From positions 1 through 15,019 of the forward strand of contig JAISDN010000022.1 in NCBI GenBank assembly GCA_031264785.1: a DNA stretch of 15,019 bases. Reading direction: 5' to 3'. The notes beneath the pieces were generated by a model that saw nothing but the letters and a program-made list of their open reading frames with translations, was not told where the DNA came from and ran no database searches. Of this stretch, positions 1 through 5,796 are shown one piece after another; the first letter of the stretch is position 1, and each line of letters starts with the position of its first letter. The position numbers and the translations under genes are program-made. This stretch comes from Candidatus Nomurabacteria bacterium. GTDB lineage: Bacteria > Patescibacteriota > Saccharimonadia > Saccharimonadales > Saccharimonadaceae.

Positions 1-2
1 GA

Positions 3-884
3 GATGAAGATAATCCTAACCCGACTGAGCTAAACGGACTGTGGATAGCTAAATTCGAAACCACTGGAACGGCAGCAAACCCAACAGTAAAACCAAATCT
101 GACAACACTAGTTAACCAAGTCATAGGAGCTCAATTTAGCACCAGCATTAACATGTCACAAAACCCCGACGGAGCTGCCGGAGGCAACACCATCATAGCC
201 CAGAACGCAGGCGCAAACAAACATAACCTCACAAACCAAACCCAATCCAGAATGGCACGCAACTCTGATTGGGGAGCGATTGCCTACCTAGCGACTTCAA
301 GCTATGGACGGAATGCCACGGAAGTATGGATTAATAACAACGACTCTTACACTACTGGTTGTGCTGGTGATTCAGTTTCAGCCAGTTCCGTTTCCACCTG
401 CAACCAATACAGCACAGTAAACGGCGTTCACGCCAGCACTACTGACAACACCTACGGTATCTACGACATGTCCGGAGGGTCTTGGGAATATGTAATGAGC
501 AACAGAGGTGCAATCTCCAACACCAGTTCCATGGCTACCATACCCCAAACAAGATATATGGATACTTACTACGTTGGGCCATTCGGCATTAAGCTATCCG
601 CCAGCGCCTCATCAGATGAACAATACTATAACTTCGATGTCTGCACTTTTTTAACTTGCGGGGGCCAAGCCCTAAGTGAGACTACCAGAGTTCAGTCAGT
701 CTCGGCGCTCGCACAGCTTTGGTCTTCGGATGACTCCGTCTTTGTCAACTCAAACGGCGGCCCGTGGGCTTTACGCGGCGCTTACCACTTCCTCGGCGCT
801 CGCACGGGGATTTTCGCTGCGTACTGCAACGTTGGTAGTGCTGCTTCCAACTTTTCTTTTCGTCCTCTCATGAGTAAATTTTAG
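3..884 (+). CDS. Formylglycine-generating-enzyme-like (C-type lectin fold) surface protein, 5' truncated
   Basis: The reading frame is open from the left edge, so the N terminus lies outside the window; an ATG at 153 is internal because family-like sequence (LNGLWIAKFETTG) precedes it. The visible ~293 residues match a family of exported CPR and gut-bacterial proteins with a sulfatase-modifying-factor/FGE-like fold: WIAKFE near the start, RMARNSDWGAIAYLA and YGIYDMSGGSWEYVM in the middle, then CGGQALSET and a C-terminal WALRG...FSFRP block. That last block is where such lectin-like folds vary between paralogues. No sulfatase-related gene is nearby, so a binding or adhesion role is more likely than formylglycine formation; this is inference. 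Composition is odd: about 45% A at 181-240 but 11% A at 761-860, where nearly all codons end in C or T. It converges on the DUF2330 gene with 44 nt between the ends. Confidence 0.7.
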   Translation, partial: DEDNPNPTELNGLWIAKFETTGTAANPTVKPNLTTLVNQVIGAQFSTSINMSQNPDGAAGGNTIIAQNAGANKHNLTNQTQSRMARNSDWGAIAYLATSSYGRNATEVWINNNDSYTTGCAGDSVSASSVSTCNQYSTVNGVHASTTDNTYGIYDMSGGSWEYVMSNRGAISNTSSMATIPQTRYMDTYYVGPFGIKLSASASSDEQYYNFDVCTFLTCGGQALSETTRVQSVSALAQLWSSDDSVFVNSNGGPWALRGAYHFLGARTGIFAAYCNVGSAASNFSFRPLMSKF

Positions 885-898
885 AATCAGCCCTTACC

Positions 899-927
899 GT
901 CATTGCGAGAGCGGCGAAGCAATCTAG
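899..927. repeat. Small palindromic repeat, GTCATT...AATCTAG type (copy 1)
   Basis: GTCATTGC begins the element and GCAATCTAG ends it, with ATTGC/GCAAT (902-906 and 919-923) forming a 5-bp stem around a 12-nt loop. It fills the gap between two convergent genes and may act as a weak bidirectional terminator, although no clear T-run follows. Its outer sequence is shared with the element at 4329-4356. Confidence 0.6.
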
Positions 928-928
928 G

Positions 929-2341
929 TTATAAAGCCAATAAGCAAGCCATTAAAAACGGCACAAAACCCAATAAGACGAAAACAGCTTTATATAAAAA
1001 GAAATAACCAATCATTTGCCAAAACTTAACTCGTCGTCCGAATATAATGAAAGTTGACATCAAAGTGCCAAAAAATGTCAGTCCGCCCAATAGCACCACG
1101 CCAATCATTTTCGGCGAGTTCCATAATCCAGTGCGTTTTTTAAATATGGCGGTCGAAATATACGTTGTCACGGTAGTTACGACCAACCATAGTATCACAA
1201 AAATTACCCAGTTTCCTCCAGAAGAAAGCGAAGATAAACCATTCAAAACGCCACCCAGTATAAAAACATTAGCCGGCGCGGAATCGTCAATCCATAAATC
1301 TTCAGTTAGTTGATCCGGCGCGGCGTTTATGTTGATTGTTGTGAAATCCTCACGGCTGGCCAGTTTAAAGCCGGCACGGTTGTTGTGATTGCTCTTGTCA
1401 TAGCCCAGTGTTATTCTGCGTTTTTCCTCTTCACCATCATTCATACGCGCAGTTCTACTAACGTCGTTGCCAGTCGTGAAATATTCAACTTCCGTAGAAG
1501 AACTAATGTCGTGATATATCTTCGGGCTAACCAAGCCCGCCACATAAATCGTTTGGCTGGAATTTCCCTCAGCATAAGCCGATCCGGGCATTAACGGATA
1601 ATAAATCCTCTCCGTTGGAAACGAGGCATACAAACCGGCCGCTGCGTCATTTTTTGAGCCGGCCGCGATCCACGAAATCAAAAAAGAATAATCTTCACCA
1701 ATATAATCCTGCAACACTGGTATTCCGCTTGACGGCGTATTCAAGCCCATACTTTTGAGATAATCATACAAGCCACTGGCATATTCGGCCGTCACAACTT
1801 CCGCAACCATACCATTAACCTCAATATGATTATAAACCCTGACGTTATAATCAGCGGCCGATTTTGTTGTTGGCGCGGTTATACCATCATAGTCGCTAAT
1901 AGAAGTCGACACCGTAGATATAGCGAAGTCCGACAAGAAAAGTAATATCGATTGCGTTGTCGCTAGCGATTTCCCAAGGCCAAGTGAAAAACTGCGCGCC
2001 TCCTCTTTGATATTTTTGCCATAAAAAGTCGGCGTCTCGGTCAGAACGTCCGGCGTAATGCTATTCGGCTTGGCCGGCACTGGCACAATCAGCGCCGCGT
2101 TGTTGCTGCGATCTTTAATATCCAGCGCAATAATCATTTCTTCCGTGCCGTCGTGGTAATTTATATAACCGACCTCATCGGCGTCCTGCCCATAACTCCA
2201 ACCGGCGCTTTTATTGCTATTTTCAACCAAAACCCCACAACCGCAAGCCTCCGCCGGCAGCGCCGCCACAAAAAATTGTGCTACCATCACCGCTAGCACA
2301 AAAAGACAGGCCAAAACCCGTTTATGACCAGTTTTTCTCAT
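929..2341 (-). CDS. DUF2330-like exported protein with C-terminal membrane helices
   Basis: 470 aa from the ATG at 2341, chosen because AGGAGG lies just upstream and a signal peptide follows directly; an upstream ATG at 2395 would overlap the preceding gene. Residues 1-33 form a signal peptide (basic start, then LACLFVLAVMVAQFF) ending before a CGCG motif, followed by a large extracytoplasmic domain with the DUF2330 pattern: a cysteine-rich start, YHDGTEEMIIALDI and LIVPVPAKP. Three hydrophobic segments fill the last ~90 residues (NWVIFVILW..., MIGVVLLGG..., the C-terminal WQMIGYFF...). The product is therefore probably anchored in the membrane with its main domain outside. Its function is unknown. 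It is 26 nt downstream of the 170-aa gene, so probably co-transcribed from the promoter at 2923-2951. Confidence 0.7.
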   Translation of the reverse strand: MRKTGHKRVLACLFVLAVMVAQFFVAALPAEACGCGVLVENSNKSAGWSYGQDADEVGYINYHDGTEEMIIALDIKDRSNNAALIVPVPAKPNSITPDVLTETPTFYGKNIKEEARSFSLGLGKSLATTQSILLFLSDFAISTVSTSISDYDGITAPTTKSAADYNVRVYNHIEVNGMVAEVVTAEYASGLYDYLKSMGLNTPSSGIPVLQDYIGEDYSFLISWIAAGSKNDAAAGLYASFPTERIYYPLMPGSAYAEGNSSQTIYVAGLVSPKIYHDISSSTEVEYFTTGNDVSRTARMNDGEEEKRRITLGYDKSNHNNRAGFKLASREDFTTININAAPDQLTEDLWIDDSAPANVFILGGVLNGLSSLSSGGNWVIFVILWLVVTTVTTYISTAIFKKRTGLWNSPKMIGVVLLGGLTFFGTLMSTFIIFGRRVKFWQMIGYFFLYKAVFVLLGFVPFLMACLLAL

Positions 2342-2367
2342 ATTTTGCCCTCCTAATGATTTATTTT

Positions 2368-2880
2368 TTACAAAGCTGCTTCCACCGCTGCCCATTCGGC
2401 GTCGCGATTGTCTTCTGGAACCACTACCGAAACTTGGCTGCCGATATTAAGGTGGAAAAACGTTACCGAAGCCAGCAAAACTCGATATTCTTTGCCCTGA
2501 ACTTCCACATAATAAGCGCCGTCGTGCTGCACCAGCGTGCCGATCACCTGCCGCCGCGCCACCGGTCCAATTTGTTTATAAATAAACGAGCCGTCGTCGG
2601 CAATTGTCAGTTTCATAATATCACCCTCAACCAGTTTGGATTTACTAGCATAATTAGCCGGCACCGGATAAGATTTGCCATCGGCGTCGTGCATCGACTG
2701 GCCATCAAAAACCCCCTCAATCACCTTGCCAGCCACTTCCTCTGGCGCGGTGCGCTCTGGCATTTCTTCGTCGCCCAACATACTAAACACCAATTCCTTA
2801 GCCGCCGCCAAATTTGTCTCGGCCTCATTTAAAAGATTCCGCAACCGTTTGATTTGTTTCTCACTTAATAAATCACTCAT
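2368..2880 (-). CDS. Conserved hypothetical protein of CPR type, coiled-coil start and beta-rich body
   Basis: 170 aa. Residues 1-36 are a charged, leucine-rich helix of coiled-coil character (LLSEKQIKRLRNLLNEAE). The rest looks beta-rich, with two blocks resembling small barrel domains: one around residues 50-105 containing GKVIEGVFDGQSM and YPVPANYASKSKLVEGD, and one around 105-155 (RRQVIGTLVQHDGAYYVEVQGKEYRVLL). The YPVPANYASKSKLVEGD stretch resembles a hypothetical family I associate with CPR genomes; no function is known to me. No signal peptide or membrane helix is visible, so it is probably cytoplasmic. The ribosome binding site is weak (AGGAA). It is the first gene of the two-gene unit with the DUF2330-like gene and has an excellent promoter. 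Confidence 0.65.
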   Translation of the reverse strand: MSDLLSEKQIKRLRNLLNEAETNLAAAKELVFSMLGDEEMPERTAPEEVAGKVIEGVFDGQSMHDADGKSYPVPANYASKSKLVEGDIMKLTIADDGSFIYKQIGPVARRQVIGTLVQHDGAYYVEVQGKEYRVLLASVTFFHLNIGSQVSVVVPEDNRDAEWAAVEAAL

Positions 2881-2922
2881 ACAATTCCTATCTGTTTCTC
2901 GCTTTATTTTTCCTCACTTATC

Positions 2923-2951
2923 ATTTTATGAAACAAAAATCAATATGTCAA
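2923..2951 (-). promoter_or_regulatory. Near-consensus promoter for the 170-aa gene
   Basis: On the minus strand TTGACA (2951-2946) is followed after exactly 17 nt by TAAAAT (2928-2923). The predicted start near 2916 gives a 5' UTR of about 35 nt. Confidence 0.75.
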
Positions 2952-3037
2952 CGATTTTTCCACAGGCCGAATTTATTTTCTAGCCATCAAACCGTCATAA
3001 AGTCCAGATTTGTGCGCCATCTTCGTGACCGTCCGAT

Positions 3038-3077
3038 GATCTTACAAGGATTTTACAAGGACAGTCCTTGTAAAATC
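3038..3077. repeat. Three copies of an 11-mer forming a perfect 29-bp palindrome
   Basis: GATCTTACAAG (3038-3048) and GATTTTACAAG (3049-3059) are tandem direct copies, and CTTGTAAAATC (3067-3077) is an inverted copy. Copies two and three build a perfect palindrome with 14-nt arms, 3049-3062 and 3064-3077, around one central base. It lies between the rplL terminator and the promoter of the 170-aa gene and has no T-run, so it looks more like a protein-binding site than a terminator. Confidence 0.6.
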
Positions 3078-3093
3078 GAAATTATTGTATAAT

Positions 3094-3123
3094 ATCAAAA
3101 ATCACCCCGAAAACTGGGGTGAT
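3094..3123 (-). terminator. Intrinsic terminator of the rplJ-rplL unit
   Basis: On the minus strand the perfect 8-bp stem ATCACCCC/GGGGTGAT (3123-3116 and 3108-3101) with a 7-nt loop is followed by a T-rich run (TTTTGATATT). It lies 24 nt downstream of the rplL stop codon. Confidence 0.8.
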
Positions 3124-3147
3124 AAATGATAACAATTCGGGTAAATC

Positions 3148-3531
3148 TTAGACCAACTCGACCGTCGCGCCGGCCTCTTCCAAAGTCTTTTTGGCGGCTT
3201 CGGCGTCGTCTTTGCTGATTTTTTCTTTAACGGCCGCCGGAGCACCGTCCACGATAGCTTTGGCCTCGCCCAAGCCCAGTCCGGTGATTTCCTTGACAGC
3301 CTTGATTACCGCCACTTTTTGGGCGCCGGCGTCTTTCAATTGAACCGTCCATTCGCTTTTTTCGTCAGCCGCATCAGCGCCAGCTTCCGCACCGGCCGCT
3401 GGACCAGCCACCGCCACGGCGGCCGCCGCCGGCTCAATGCCGTATTCGTCTTTCAGCGTATTTTTCAATTCGTTGACCTCTAAAACCGTCAACTTGGTCA
3501 AATCTTCTGCTAATTTCTTAATATCAGCCAT
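3148..3531 (-). CDS. rplL: 50S ribosomal protein L7/L12
   Basis: 127 aa. The start is the ATG at 3531 (MADIKKLAEDL), preceded by GGAG; an upstream in-frame ATG at 3558 lies inside a palindromic repeat and is unlikely. The N-terminal dimerisation helices (residues 1-32, LAEDLTKLTVLEVNELKNTL) are followed by an Ala/Gly-rich hinge (about 33-57) and the globular C-terminal domain (about 58-127) with the typical KVAVIKAVKEITGLGLGEAK and EEAGATVEL blocks that contact translation factors. It forms the ribosomal stalk with L10, whose gene lies 98 nt upstream. The gap between them carries an inverted pair of hairpin repeats. Confidence 0.97.
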   Translation of the reverse strand: MADIKKLAEDLTKLTVLEVNELKNTLKDEYGIEPAAAAVAVAGPAAGAEAGADAADEKSEWTVQLKDAGAQKVAVIKAVKEITGLGLGEAKAIVDGAPAAVKEKISKDDAEAAKKTLEEAGATVELV

Positions 3532-3553
3532 ATTATTCTCCTTCTTCGTTATT

Positions 3554-3621
3554 GTCATTCCGGGTTTGACCCGGAATCTATGTGATTACTTGTCTGGATC
3601 CCGGATCGAGTCCGGGATGAC
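3554..3621. repeat. Inverted pair of palindromic repeats between rplJ and rplL (copies 2 and 3)
   Basis: The first element has stem ATTCCGGG/CCCGGAAT (3557-3564 and 3570-3577) with loop TTTGA. The second has stem ATCCCGGA/TCCGGGAT (3598-3605 and 3611-3618) with loop TCGAG. They are inverted relative to each other (GTCAT at both outer ends), so the whole can also fold as one long cruciform. The pair fills most of the 98-nt gap between rplJ and rplL. Confidence 0.8.
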
Positions 3622-3629
3622 ACGTTGTG

Positions 3630-4151
3630 TCAATTAGTTGCGTTGCTTTCAATCGCATTCAAAATGCTCGGCAAGCCGTTCAAACCGCTGGTAATGTCGT
3701 TTACCGGCGACAACAAAGTTGCCACCACTTCGGCAATCAGCTGGTCTTTGCTAGGCAGACCGGCCAAAGCTTTAACTTCGTCAGTCGCCAAATTCGCGCC
3801 TTCGCCCGAAAAAGCCCCCACCAGCTCCAAGCTGGGATGGTTTTTGGCAAACTTGTCCAAAACCTGCGCCGGCGCAACTTCGTCCTCAGCCGAAATCGCA
3901 TACAGCAATTGCCCAGTCAAACTGGCCTTGTCAGTAGCCTTAAAAGTTTCAATATCCTCCATCGCCTTACCAACCAAACGGTTTTTGACAACTTTAATAT
4001 TAACTCCAGCCGCCCGCGCCGCTCGCCGCAGTTCCTGAATATCAGCCACATTAACGCCGCTGTATTTCGCAAAAACCACCATCTTGGCACTGGCCAGCAA
4101 GGCCTTCAGCTCTGCAACCAATTGTTCTTTTTTATCACGAGTTATCGCCAT
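3630..4151 (-). CDS. rplJ: 50S ribosomal protein L10
   Basis: 173 aa, a normal length for L10. The N-terminal rRNA-binding domain shows MAITRDKKEQLVAELKALL, VVFAKYSGVNVADIQELRRAARAAGV and IKVVKNRLVGKAM; the C-terminal alpha helix (from about residue 140, LIAEVVATLLSPVNDITSGL) is where L7/L12 dimers bind. The ATG at 4151 has a strong AAGGAG. The gene is first in an rplJ-rplL unit with its own promoter and a recognisable L10 leader, so L10 probably represses its own synthesis by binding the mRNA. In most bacteria rplJ directly follows rplA; here the two are about 3.9 kb apart. Confidence 0.97.
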   Translation of the reverse strand: MAITRDKKEQLVAELKALLASAKMVVFAKYSGVNVADIQELRRAARAAGVNIKVVKNRLVGKAMEDIETFKATDKASLTGQLLYAISAEDEVAPAQVLDKFAKNHPSLELVGAFSGEGANLATDEVKALAGLPSKDQLIAEVVATLLSPVNDITSGLNGLPSILNAIESNATN

Positions 4152-4231
4152 AAAAATCTCCTTTTGGTTATAGTTTTATTACATAAAATTACCCGAATTG
4201 TTAAAGTTTTCGCCATCAAAACAAGAGTTTT

Positions 4232-4276
4232 TTACCTCGGTGGCACAATTAAGGATTGCTCCAGCCACTGTCTTTG
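4232..4276 (-). promoter_or_regulatory. Ribosomal L10 autoregulatory leader
   Basis: The minus-strand RNA contains GACAGTGGC, then an inner stem GCAAT/ATTGT, then GCCACCGAGG. This is the pattern of the L10 leader known from Firmicutes and other bacteria (AGACAGU-stem-CCGAGG), bound by L10 with L12. GTGGC pairs with GCCAC. A further 6-bp pairing, TCCAGC (4286-4281) with GCTGGA (4264-4259), could compete with that stem. It lies between the promoter and the rplJ start. No strong attenuator terminator is visible after it, so control may act on translation. Confidence 0.8.
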
Positions 4277-4290
4277 ATAACGCTGGAAAA

Positions 4291-4319
4291 ATTATATCAA
4301 ACTTTATAAAGTTTTGCAA
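4291..4319 (-). promoter_or_regulatory. Promoter of rplJ-rplL
   Basis: On the minus strand TTGCAA (4319-4314), 17 nt, then TATAAT (4296-4291), preceded by TGA to make an extended -10. The predicted start near 4284 lies just before the L10 leader. Confidence 0.8.
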
Positions 4320-4328
4320 ACCCACGTA

Positions 4329-4356
4329 GTCATTCCGGGCTTGACCCGGAATCTAG
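4329..4356. repeat. Palindromic repeat, GTCATT...AATCTAG type (copy 4)
   Basis: Stem ATTCCGGG/CCCGGAAT (4332-4339 and 4345-4352) with loop CTTGA, flanked by GTC and CTAG. It differs from the 3554-3580 copy by one base in the loop and shares the outer GTCATT and AATCTAG with the copy at 899-927. It sits 10 nt upstream of the rplJ -35 box. Confidence 0.8.
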
Positions 4357-4365
4357 AAATACAAA

Positions 4366-4397
4366 AGAAGTGAGCGGCCCTAAGTTCAAGGCCGCTC
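4366..4397 (-). terminator. Probable terminator of the 158-aa gene
   Basis: The perfect 8-bp stem GAGCGGCC/GGCCGCTC (4397-4390 and 4379-4372 read on the minus strand) with a 10-nt loop lies 36 nt past the stop codon. It is followed by ACTTCTTTTG, a modest T-rich run. Confidence 0.6.
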
Positions 4398-4432
4398 GAT
4401 AAAAAAAGGTGTATTAGTAGATTGCCGGATTC

Positions 4433-4909
4433 TTATTTTTCTTTAAGCCAATGATTTTTGATGAATGACTCCATCAAAATTCGAATCATTGGCTGAATTT
4501 CTTCAAGGTCTTTATATGTATGGTCCTTTCCAAACCCTACGAACCCAATGAAAATTCTGTGAAGTTTGCCTTCAATCATCAGGCCACGCTCATTCTTCTT
4601 CAGCTCTTCACCATTTTCGTCTTCCTTAAACAACTCGAAAGTCAACACCGGAATCGTTTCATCCAAGTCGCCTTTGAGCCGCAGTCTGGTGTGATGTCTA
4701 ATAGCCTGTTCATATTCATCCAAACAGGCGTCACCTGAATTGGTTTTTTTAATTTTGTTACCATAAACTGCCATCACGGCACTATGAATCGTCACACACT
4801 TTACGTATGGCGATAGAATAGCTATGCCACTATTGGCTACGCTCTTCATTAACGCGCCAGTCTCGGCCCAAGTTTTTCCAGTAACGGACTTTTTCCTCTT
4901 CTTCGGCAT
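4433..4909 (-). CDS. Unrecognised 158-aa cytoplasmic protein
   Basis: I do not recognise this protein. It begins with a very basic stretch (MPKKRKKSVTGKTW), has a mildly hydrophobic segment near residues 28-50 (SGIAILSPYVKCVTIHSAVMAVYG) too polar for a confident membrane helix, and a charged middle (ELFKEDENGEELKKNERG). It ends with an apparent amphipathic helix, EEIQPMIRILMESFIKNHW. No signal peptide or catalytic motif is visible. The start is supported by AGGAGG at 4925-4920 and a second GAGG nearer the ATG. It has its own promoter (inside the tmk 3' end), an unusually long ~185-nt leader and a probable terminator, so it is a separately regulated gene. Confidence 0.6.
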   Translation of the reverse strand: MPKKRKKSVTGKTWAETGALMKSVANSGIAILSPYVKCVTIHSAVMAVYGNKIKKTNSGDACLDEYEQAIRHHTRLRLKGDLDETIPVLTFELFKEDENGEELKKNERGLMIEGKLHRIFIGFVGFGKDHTYKDLEEIQPMIRILMESFIKNHWLKEK

Positions 4910-5045
4910 TTTTCCTCTTCCTCCTAAATTAATAGCTTAAAACACGGGTTGTCCTGCCTTGAAAAAGTTTCAAAGCAAAATCTCCCGTATTTCCGCCAAA
5001 TTCGGAGGAAACTGCTAATACATCTTAAAGTGCTTTCGCTCGCAG
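4910..5045 (-). promoter_or_regulatory. Structured leader upstream of the 158-aa gene, possible anti-Shine-Dalgarno switch
   Basis: The minus-strand RNA can form a 9-bp hairpin at 4976-4956 (GCUUUGAAA-CUU-UUUCAAGGC) and a hairpin at 5011-4990 (UUUCCUCC against GGCGGAAA, one mismatch). CCUGC (5044-5040) and GCAGG (4957-4953) could enclose both hairpins, but only if the first hairpin opens its last pairs. The UUCCUCC strand (5010-5004) is also perfectly complementary to GGAGGAA of the ribosome binding site (4924-4918), so two exclusive folds are possible. I do not recognise a known riboswitch class. Confidence 0.4.
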
Positions 5046-5065
5046 GGAAAATCCCCACTGGCAAA

Positions 5066-5091
5066 CAAAAAAGAGCCTATAATTTGACTCT
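5066..5091 (-). terminator. Small hairpin with T-run after tmk
   Basis: On the minus strand AGAGTC (5091-5086) pairs with GGCTCT (5077-5072), with one G-U pair and an 8-nt loop, followed by TTTTTTG. It is 25 nt past the tmk stop and may end tmk transcription. It also falls at about +2 of the transcript from the promoter at 5100-5128, so it could instead be a 5'-terminal stem-loop. Confidence 0.5.
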
Positions 5092-5099
5092 ACTCCCCT

Positions 5100-5128
5100 A
5101 TTATATCACACTCCGCTTAAAAATGCAA
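5100..5128 (-). promoter_or_regulatory. Promoter of the 158-aa gene, overlapping the tmk 3' end
   Basis: On the minus strand TTGCAT (5128-5123), 17 nt, TATAAT (5105-5100), with TGA before the -10 box (extended -10). The -35 element lies inside the last codons of tmk. Confidence 0.65.
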
Positions 5129-5740
5129 TAGGGAAACGATTTGCCTGTGGATTTCCTCTGGACTGGGACTGGCATCAATCACCAACAACTGCTTATTTTT
5201 AGCAATTTCCAGATAGCCATCAATCACTCGCCGCTGAAAATCGTCGTTGCGCGATTCATAAGAATCGTTTTTACTATTGTTGTCGCGTCCGCCCAGCCGC
5301 CGCTGCCGCTCGGCGTTGCCCAAAGTCATAACCAACCCAAAATCCGGCCTAACATACCGCTTCGGCAGACAACTTTTGGTCAGATTTTCAACTAGTTCCA
5401 ACGGTACGTCCATACCATAGTGCTCGAAAGCGATGGTGCTCCACCAATTGCGGTCAGAAATTACAGTTTTGCCCGCCGCTAGAGCCGGCTCAATCACTTT
5501 TGTCCACAGCTCGCGACGGTTGGCCGTAAAAAGCAGCGTGTGAGTAATACTGTCCAGATTATGATCCTTATTTTTCAGCAAATTACGTATGGTATCAGTG
5601 GCCGGCAGCCCGCCGCCAGGCTCGCGCGTGGTTAGCACATCTTGGGCGCGCCCACGCAAAAACCTCGCCAAAAGTTCCACCTGAGTAGATTTTCCAACAC
5701 CGTCCTGTCCCTCAATCACAATATATTTGCCAGTTTTCAT
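5117..5740 (-). CDS. tmk: Thymidylate kinase (dTMP kinase)
   Basis: 207 aa, the usual length. It phosphorylates dTMP to dTDP with ATP in the cytoplasm. Motifs in order: P-loop GQDGVGKST (residues 11-19), REPGG (39-43) of the dTMP site, LLFTANRREL (69-78), the DR motif in TVISDRNWWSTIAFEH (92-107; DR 96-97), and an arginine-rich LID region around 145-152 (RQRRLGGR). The ATG at 5740 follows a TAAAAT box by 7 nt and has no Shine-Dalgarno sequence, suggesting a leaderless mRNA. It is transcribed away from thyX with 56 nt between starts; ThyX makes the dTMP that Tmk uses, so the pair is functionally linked. Confidence 0.95.
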   Translation of the reverse strand: MKTGKYIVIEGQDGVGKSTQVELLARFLRGRAQDVLTTREPGGGLPATDTIRNLLKNKDHNLDSITHTLLFTANRRELWTKVIEPALAAGKTVISDRNWWSTIAFEHYGMDVPLELVENLTKSCLPKRYVRPDFGLVMTLGNAERQRRLGGRDNNSKNDSYESRNDDFQRRVIDGYLEIAKNKQLLVIDASPSPEEIHRQIVSLLHF

Positions 5741-5747
5741 TGTCGTA

Positions 5748-5756
5748 ATTTTAGCA
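5748..5756 (-). promoter_or_regulatory. Extended -10 promoter of tmk (leaderless)
   Basis: TGCTAAAAT reads on the minus strand from 5756 to 5748. Seven nt separate it from the tmk ATG, so transcription should begin at or next to the start codon. A weak -35 (TTATTA, 5776-5771) lies 17 nt upstream. Confidence 0.55.
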
Positions 5757-5796
5757 CATTTGCGTTAGAATAATAATACCAAAACAAGGAGGGTTA

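Noticed and set aside
2278..2832. Plus-strand 184-aa reading frame
   Set aside because: It lies opposite the 170-aa gene and the start of the DUF2330-like gene, both of which have ribosome binding sites, promoters or recognisable domains; this frame has none.
3627..4277. Plus-strand frames of 137 and 216 aa
   Set aside because: They are antisense to rplJ and its leader; rplJ is unmistakable.
4949..5131. Plus-strand 60-aa frame rich in basic residues
   Set aside because: It overlaps the structured leader and the tmk end, has no binding site or promoter, and resembles no known protein.
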